Shown in pieces: positions 57,444 to 64,000 of a stretch of DNA of 64,000 bases. Origin of the DNA: Tetrapyrgos nigripes (lineage: Eukaryota > Basidiomycota > Agaricomycetes > Agaricales > Campanellaceae); contig JAACJM010000146.1 in the NCBI GenBank assembly GCA_013368315.1, forward strand, positions 124,001-188,000, written 5' to 3'. The notes under the pieces were generated by a model. It did no database searches. It worked only from the letters and a program-made list of their open reading frames with translations, and had not been told where the DNA came from. The position numbers and the translations under genes are program-made. How positions within the stretch are numbered: position 1 is the first letter of the stretch; every line of letters starts with the position of its first letter.

Positions 57444-59131
57444 ATGTCATCTAATCCTCCTACCGAAATCCAAGACAGAAGCGACGACAACGATCTCGAA
57501 TTGATCAGACTCCCTGCTCCCACCGCAAATCCGGCTTTATTATATGATGTACGTTCCGCACGTATGTCTCAGATTGCCTCATGGCTAATAGCATCATCGT
57601 TTCCGCTGATCTAAGGCACTGAAAAAGTGTCAGCTGCAGATACAAACACTGAAAGATCGCAACACAGAGCTCAGAGCTGCTAACGCCACTCTCACCGCCT
57701 CCCTGCAGACATACGAAAATGGTCCAGGACGAAAGCCTAAGAGCAGGTCCAACATCGACGCTGAACTAAGTGTTTACGAGGCCCGTATCACCAACGTTGG
57801 AAAACAATACTGTCTCATGGTCGAACCATGGATTAACAGCAATCTTTTCCAACGAGAATCTCCTTCGGACACCTCGGGCCCAATTTCGTTCGAACGCTTT
57901 GAGAGTTATGCCACATATCAAGCTGGATCTCTTCTCGAACTTCATCATTATCTTTCCGCATATCCACCTCTATCAAAACTTGCACAGGATGTTCAGGCTT
58001 TTGGGCCACTGGTGCATAAAATCTACTCATATTCATATATACATCTCATTGCTAATTCTTTCACAATCCTAGTTTGTCAAGCATGTCGGCAACGAAAGAT
58101 CTCAGTCACTGACGACTCTTCGCCAGGTTGCACCGATCATTTTTGCAGATATTGACCCAAATTTGCACATCTGGAGTGCCAGCGCTGAGTCTGAACGTGG
58201 AGAATCTGATCGCTTCAAGTCCCTTCTCTTTGATCCGATCAGAAAGAAGAATCGTTTCTCTCCCATCTTTTTCCCTGATTGCGACACAAGCAAAACACCA
58301 TTTTGGAATGAAATTCAGCCCGCTGTAAGTATACCTCAAGATCCGCGTTGTGTTTTACTTAGTACTTATTGTTGATCATCATTTAGATGATTCGTGTGGC
58401 GCTCTTTGGACTGTCATCAATTAAAAATCCAAAATTCAAGTTTGAAGGCCGACTGGTGGGTATGCAGTGGGGAGTGAAGAATGTTAATGCATCGTTGATT
58501 GCATGGTCTGGTATAATGGTGCATGCAATAGATGTGTTTCTTTCTCTAAAAACTTACACACAAGTTCTGGCTGCAGTTGAAATTCCTCCTATCCTCGGAT
58601 CCTACGTTCTCGGAGAAGGGATCAGCCACTCAAAACAACTATCGAGAGGATTTTTATCTATTCAGGAAGCGCATCGTCGAGAGCGAGCTGGAGGAGGATG
58701 GTTTTGCGAAGGATTTATTTGCGTTTTATGACAAACGCGTGTTTGCGGGACATTCGTTTTCGGTTACAGATAACGATGAGACGGAATTGGAAGGGCTCGT
58801 TGATGAAGAATTCAACGAGATGGCAGCAATGAGACGACGGATCCAAGCTGGAGCACCTCAATCAAGCATCTCGGCGACGACGCAACGTCCATCTACCACA
58901 TCAAATTCCAGCACTATCACACATGCAGAGAATCAGATGGATCCTGTTCAGTCTGGAGTTGCCATCGTATCCGAACCTGGCCCATCTGTCCAATCCCTTC
59001 AACCCGTCCAATCCGTGGAACCTCGTGCTAGCCGCCGACACATCACACCAAGTGCTGCAGAAGTAGGAACTGAGGTGGCTGATCCGAAACCACGCAGACG
59101 TGGACGTGGAAAGCGAGCCGCAAGGAAATGA
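57444..59131 (+). CDS. Five-exon gene, 479 aa, related in layout to the DUF6698-like family
   Basis: Exons 57444-57548, 57616-58011, 58073-58324, 58387-58518 and 58577-59131 all end in phase 0 and join to 479 residues. After an acidic N-terminus come a coiled stretch (LKKCQLQIQTLKDRNTELRA), a helical middle (ITNVGKQYCLMVEPWINSNL, LEHHYL-type helices), QVAPIIFADIDPNLHIWSAS, FFPDCDTSKTPFWNEIQPAM, RLVGMQWGVKNVNASLIAWS, NNYREDFYLFRKRIVESELE, FYDKRVFAG, then a Ser/Thr/Pro tail with a basic end (KPRRRGRGKRAARK), a likely nuclear localisation signal. Domain order and the YR-FY...FYDKRVF ending recall the gene at 47.5-49.4 kb, but I cannot prove homology by eye. No lesion was found. Confidence 0.78.
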
Positions 59132-59351
59132 ATGTCAACATCATCTTGATCTCCACTGTAAGTAATAACATACACTGACTACTGTCTACTAGTACTTCTT
59201 GCTGCATACTATGACAACGAACATGTATATATTAAACTATAAGAGAAATAGTAAGTCTACATGAGTCTTTGAGTGCACTAGGGGAAGCGGTGTGGAAGCA
59301 GCACTGAGTATAGCGGGCGCGAAAAGCTCTATATGAAGAACTACATCCCCA

Positions 59352-59636
59352 TCATTTATAACGGCCCAATGGTAAAATAGAACGCAAGGATTGGGATCGG
59401 CCTTCAAAGTCGGCGGTTTTGATACAATAAGTAACTTGCTGTTTACCTTGGGTGTGAACGGGAATGTCGCGTTGCAAGACTAGTAATTCATTTGAAGATA
59501 ACGCGTCGAAAGAAATGTTGACGTCTGAGATGTCAGATAACTCAGATTCGGAAAGCTTAGACGATAAAAATTGAGATAGCACAGCACGCATGTAGTAGTC
59601 AAAAAAATCATCTCCAAATGAACGCCGCAAAGACAA
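59352..59636 (-). CDS. Uncertain small ORF
   Basis: A 94-codon minus-strand frame with even composition (FGDDFFDYYMRAVLSQFLSS, SELSDISDVNISFDALSS). There is no clear ATG in a good position and it could be a terminal exon. It is listed because the codon pattern looks coding, but support is weak. 59132-59868 holds no other candidate. Confidence 0.25.
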   Translation of the reverse strand: MSLRRSFGDDFFDYYMRAVLSQFLSSKLSESELSDISDVNISFDALSSNELLVLQRDIPVHTQGKQQVTYCIKTADFEGRSQSLRSILPLGRYK

Positions 59637-59868
59637 GATCCTGAATGATAAACATTCTCAAAGACGAGAGGGCCATCGGAGGGGAGAATACCAGCAAGCA
59701 TAAGTTTTGGAACCAACAAGAACGCATACTGTCTTCGAGGGAGAGGGAAGTAACGAAGACCTGTACAAAACTCGGCCCCAAAGAAAACCTATGTAACATA
59801 GATAACAACGCTGATGATATTGCTATAATACTGCCTAAGTTTTGCTGCAAGGATATACTCACAGTGAC

Positions 59869-60348
59869 TCAGTCACTGTCTGGATGATGTGTATGGATCG
59901 CATCAAAGAGTTTGTCCGTTATCTCCTGCTGTGCGAGAATAGTCTCTCCAACCATCTCCATTAGTTTCCCTAGCATTTCGCTGTTGCGCTTATCTCTCTC
60001 CTTCACGAACTCCAGCAACTCCCTCAGCTCAGTGCTATTACTTCTGCGGCGTCGCTTGCGATGTCGGGGTTTGGTGAAATGGGTGGTCTCGCAAAAGGCG
60101 CTGGACAAAGAGTCGATATTAGATTCGCTGGTAGGAGAGTCTTTGAGATAATCATCCTTCTTGTTGGTGACGGAACTTTTGCCTATAGCTTCACCGGAAG
60201 CTTGCTCTTCTTTCTGTAGAAGAAATTTAGCAAATCAGCGACAAGTCAAACAAGGAAATATGAAGTATACCGGTTGCTTCCATCCCTCCTGATTCGGAGG
60301 GAAGGGAATGGAAGTGGACTGAGAGCTGGGTGTGTCGGGATAGGGCAT
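59869..60348 (-). CDS. Small two-exon protein with basic patch and coiled helix
   Basis: Exon 1 60348-60271 (26 codons from ATG) and exon 2 60213-59869 join in phase across a 57-bp intron (GTATAC...CTACAG) to 140 residues. The order is a Pro/Ser N-terminus, an acidic/Ser middle, a strong basic stretch (KPRHRKRRRRSNS) that could bind DNA or act as a nuclear signal, then a long helix (TELRELLEFVKERDKRNSEM, LGKLMEMVGETILAQQEI). The basic-plus-helix layout resembles accessory DNA-binding proteins of transposons. No family is recognised. Confidence 0.65.
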
Positions 60349-60579
60349 GTGCGTTTGGTGAACAACTGGAACCAAACACCACGAGCTCATGGCATGAGTT
60401 TGGCCCTGTTGATGCCTTGAGGTCCGACCCGGCTATGAGATTTAAACTCCTCCCTGTTGACGTATAAATAGGTAAATTCCCATCCTTCCTTTCCTTCCTT
60501 CCTTGTGGCTATTTCGTGATGTTCTTCATCGAGTAGGTAGCCAAATTTTTTTTTTGTCCTGTCACTTACATTCTGCCAG

Positions 60580-62012
60580 GTGCCCTTGCTGCTCGGAAGA
60601 GATGGCACTGAACCTCCTCGCCACCCACCTTGCAATACATGATGCTGATACCAGCATCACTTTAACCCTTGCTGGTGAGTTTTTTTGACTGATTACTCCT
60701 TCGAAATCCTCATAATTCTTTCAGGTGAAGCCTTCTGGTGCCGCACAACTGAGACTGGCATAGCTTGCCCTTTCATGGACGATACTGGCTGCCCCCAGGC
60801 ATTTCCAACTGTCCTTGCAGTCTATGAGCACGCTTCTGGGAAGGATCATAGAGAGGATGTCGAGGTGTGTTCCCTTTCACCTTCTTTCCCATCAATTAAC
60901 GCAAGTTTCATTATTTAGCACATATACCACAATAGTGGACGAATAATGCACTACCGTCCAGACGCTTTGCATGTGATTCGACATCGCCCAACAGTGCGTT
61001 TGCCTTTATCTACCCTTCATATTGTTACTCACTTCATTCTAGCCCCCGACCATCAGGACTTACAGGGGGATGCCAGCATCCAACACCCGATCCCGATCTG
61101 CATCTCCTACGCCAAGGTCGACCAGTAGTCTGAAGACTCGTCCCAGATCACCCACCCCTCGTCCCGGGCTGACTCCACTGAGTCCACCGGCACCAGTGAT
61201 CAACCCTGCTACTCAAGAATCCATGTCCGCTGCCATTCCTCCTCGCCCACCAGCTCCCATCGCATATGCCCAACACCTTGACAAACCTACTGACAAAGTC
61301 AAAACTTACAACGGTATCGAATACCGAAAGCTTCGAGCGGACCCTGCCATTCTTCAGATCCGTATCCCCCATACATTTTGTGGGGACCATGGACAAGTCG
61401 ATGGGATCCACAAATATGTTGCCTTTTGGGCTAAGAAACACCAAGGCGTCTGCATTTTCCATTTAATCGCACCAGTAGCAGTTGGTGACCGACATAGGCT
61501 GCTCATCACATGTGGAGGACCCTTGGGTACAGCGGAATGCCACTACTATGCGGTATTCAAGAACGTCCTCGGATACCCCTATGGGGTTTGCTATCGGTGC
61601 GGAACACCTATGCGGAGTGCACCAGTGTTTCAGCACGAAGTCGCCTGCACTGATAACGCTCGGGAAGGCTACGAAAATATATTTCGAGGCGTGCCCTACA
61701 TTGTCTGGAGGGTAGAGTCCCTTCGCGCGTTGGTGTTTACATATCTGGGGATCCGTCACCATGTCCATGCATTCGTGTCCACAGTGGATTATGCGCGATG
61801 GCTCAGCCAGCCTTTTGATCCAAATGCAGGTCGAGTCTTGTCCAATATGATGCTCATTGTCTTTGCATTTGCGAAACTCTTGGAAGGTGGCCGCATTCCG
61901 TGTCAGTCGTACCGTTTGGATGGTGGGTAATTTTGTGTTTGATGCCTTAATTCAAAGCTAACTTAGCTCTTTGCCAGATCCCGAACCACCTCTCATTTCG
62001 ATACCTCAGTAA
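60580..62012 (+). CDS. Zinc-finger protein of unknown function (5' end unresolved)
   Basis: Exons 60580-60674, 60725-60864, 60919-60993, 61043-61922 and 61978-62012 join in phase and end at TAA 62010-62012, giving at least 407 residues. The first visible exon opens with a C2H2 finger (CPCCSEEMALNLLATHLAIH). The next has a second Cys/His unit (CPFMDDTGCPQAFPTVLAVY then EHASGKDH). A Ser/Pro/Arg-rich linker (TRSRSASPTPRSTSS) and a folded C-terminal domain follow (YRKLRADPAILQIRIPHTFC, CHYYAVFKNVLGYPYGVCYR, HEVACTDNAREGYENIFRG), which contains CYRC and further His/Cys. The start codon lies in an upstream exon that I could not place; an ATG at 60602 would cut off the finger. Role is unknown, probably nucleic-acid binding. 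Confidence 0.7.
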
Positions 62013-63750
62013 AATAGTTACTTTGCTTTTATCTGCTGCCTCTCCTTACTCGATATAGCCTGTGATGCATGTACATAATCTGAATTGACTGTCTTCAACC
62101 ACCATCATCCATTCCGCAAAAGCGAATCCAGACCCTCACACCATCTGTTCTCTTTAAAACTTCGTTTGTACACTCTCTTGATCTCCTTCAGCCTCTCTAG
62201 CAAGTCTTGTAGTGAGAAAAGCAACCCTCGTGTCTGTGTCGTCTACGACGTTGAGGAGACGTACTTTCAGTGGTCCTTCCGCGTCACACAGCCACATAAA
62301 CGCCCACTCAATCACAGCGCTTGGAGTCACTGCTTGCAGATGCCTCGACCTCCCATCCAAATCTCTTCATTCAGGACCGGATTCTAGGGTTATTCAACCC
62401 TCAGAATCCAATGGTAATGGTTTCCAAGCTGCCGCAAGTCTTCCGGATGAGATATGCCCTATTTTCGGGTTTTGGGGTGGTAGAATTGGCTCTAACTTTC
62501 AAATGCGAGGTGCATTCGCTCTGATTTTTTAATAGTCACATTCTCCTCATTAACTCAATCCTTTAGTGCTCCCGACTTCACAAATTCCCTCAACATTTCA
62601 TCCTCTGCCATCTCCTTGACCTGATTTTATCATCCTGGACTCGTCTTTGCTTTGGATTTGGCACAAGGAGGGGTTGGTGGGATACCCAGTTGGATTGTTG
62701 GGATAGTTTTATGGTGAGTCTGAAGGCTTTTATTCTGTTTTATTCTTCGCTTTTGGCTTTTGTTTCGCCTGCGCTACCTGTTTTACATGTTCATTCTTAT
62801 TATGGTTTCGGTTCCGTTCTTTTTTTGCTGGCTGCCCTTTTCCGCCCTAACCCTAAGGGAACAGTAACATAGGGCTATGTTATGGTGAAGATATAGGTAG
62901 ACCACGCTGTGTATTATCTATCTATCTATCTTCAACATCTACACAAGCGCCGCCTTCTCGCGCAGAATCACGCAATAGTCTATTTGACGGACAAGATGCT
63001 CAAGAATCCTCGACATCTTACAATGAAGTTATGGCCCAGTCTGATGACAACGACGAGGCAAATTCTGCTGATATTGCCAAGCTACTCAAGCCAAGACCAG
63101 GATTAGGTCAAATGCATATCGGATCTCTGATATAATAAGAGACACGCAACTCTGAGGACTTTGTAACCTAACGCCCAAATCCCATACTCAATGAATACCC
63201 AAAATCCTCTCGTTAGCGCATTCTCATTCCCGCTGTTTCTCCTCTACTCCTCTGCTCCTCTGCTCCTTCCGTTGCTTTTAGTGTTGGATGTGTTATAACT
63301 GTGAATAACCCGTCTACCCCGTCAAAATCAAAGTGGAAATCGCGTTCGGATATCATGCTCCATTCTCGTACTCGTAGGTGTTCGCGTCTTTGACTAAAAG
63401 TAATCCAGTCAGAAGGGGAAGTGGTCAGGGGGGTTAGTATCATATTGCGTCGTCATCCACCCAGCTCTTGGCGTCGTGAGCGTTAAGTGGGCGTCAGCGG
63501 CGGTGGACATACTACATAGTCAAATTCTAAAATATTAGCTTGACGACGAGCGTCTTCTAACTCAGGTATATGAACAATAGCAACTTCAGTCTCAAGACGC
63601 TTGTATATATACATAATCCGAGTCTTCATAGGCAAATACAGGATTTCTAAACTTCTTGAGAGGACCGACGCGTAAATCCCACGGCTTCTTTCTCCTTTCG
63701 CTACCACCATCATCTCCATAGTGGACGTCGTGTGCTCCACAGAAACGCCT
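62013..63750. other. No gene supported
   Basis: An open frame 62212-62532 ends with a weak F-box-like LPDEICPIF but lacks the rest of the motif. Others are chance. A promoter and first exon for the partial ORF at the right edge may lie near its end. Confidence 0.35.
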
Positions 63751-63946
63751 TCAGATTAACCTTATCTCGTCCGGAATGGTACAAATTAGTAGGTCTATCA
63801 TCATATGAACTTGAAGATACCTTTGGCCCGGTTCTAATCTCAGCTTCAGCTCTAACTCTGTTCAAGTTCTTCCACGCATCTACCCAGTCATACGACGAGC
63901 TGGCGTGCTACGGCAAAATAATAGCGAAAGCAGACGTCTTTCAAGG
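63751..63946 (+). CDS. Partial coding exon at the right edge
   Basis: After a CTCCACAG acceptor-like site an open frame reads PEWYKLVGLSSYELEDTFGP and SYDELACYGKIIAKADVFQ. It is followed by a plausible donor at 63947 (GTTTGT), a CTAAT-type branch and a CAG acceptor at 63991. The gene would continue outside the window. No function is assigned. Confidence 0.35.
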
Positions 63947-64000
63947 TTTGTGCCTCTTACTGCTCCATGCCATGTGAACTATGCTAATCAGTTTTTGTTT

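Noticed and set aside
62321..62524. Possible F-box start (LPDEICPIF)
   Set aside because: Only the first few residues fit and no downstream F-box or repeat domain follows.

Overview
This window looks like repeat-rich nuclear DNA of a mushroom-forming basidiomycete (Agaricomycetes). The genes have many short introns (about 45-60 bp, GTRNGT donors, CTAAC-like branch sites, YAG acceptors). The mobile families are those known from such genomes: chromodomain Ty3/gypsy elements, a KDZ transposase with CxC cysteine clusters, a Plavaka-type (CACTA-like) transposase, PIF/Harbinger pairs, a hAT-type MITE, and the lineage-expanded DUF6589-like and DUF6698-like families. Family names are recalled, not searched. 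No rRNA, tRNA, CRISPR array or bacterial operon was seen.

Layout. 1-12.5 kb: an old Ty3/gypsy element (A, plus strand, 5' end outside the window) whose 3' part is split by a young, complete, minus-strand gypsy element (B, 2922-10683, 485-bp LTRs differing at one base seen). B carries extra ORFs at both ends of gag-pol. A carries an antisense spliced ORF with a cysteine cluster that the B insertion splits. 14.0-16.7 kb: an unrecognised 13-exon gene that reads in phase throughout. 18.8-21.7 kb: a DUF6589-like gene (minus) with a 585-bp hAT-type MITE in its last exon. 24.6-27.5 kb: a complete Harbinger element (TTA duplication, hairpin-containing TIRs, convergent Myb-like and transposase genes). 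28.0-29.1 kb: an intact 7-exon gene joining an NLR-N-terminal-like helical region to a glycine-rich tail. 31.8-35.3 kb: a third, 3'-truncated gypsy element (C). 35.3-38.7 kb: a second, 5'-truncated Harbinger copy in opposite orientation, split by a 1.18-kb gag-only copia-type element with a GTATT duplication. 42.0-45.9 kb: a KDZ transposase pseudogene next to an array of 52-bp repeats. 47.5-50.8 kb: an 8-exon DUF6698-like gene, a small coiled-coil gene and an acidic terminal exon. 51.6-56.1 kb: a 12-exon Plavaka-type transposase, nearly intact. 57.4-62.0 kb: three spliced, apparently intact genes (479 aa, 140 aa, and a zinc-finger protein of at least 407 aa). 63.7 kb: a partial ORF at the right edge.

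Two patterns recur. First, premature stops in unrelated mobile ORFs are nearly all TGA where the family usually has arginine, which suggests CGA-to-TGA decay at CpG. Second, nested insertions (B in A, copia in Harbinger, MITE in DUF6589) can be closed on paper at exact target duplications, which gives a relative chronology.
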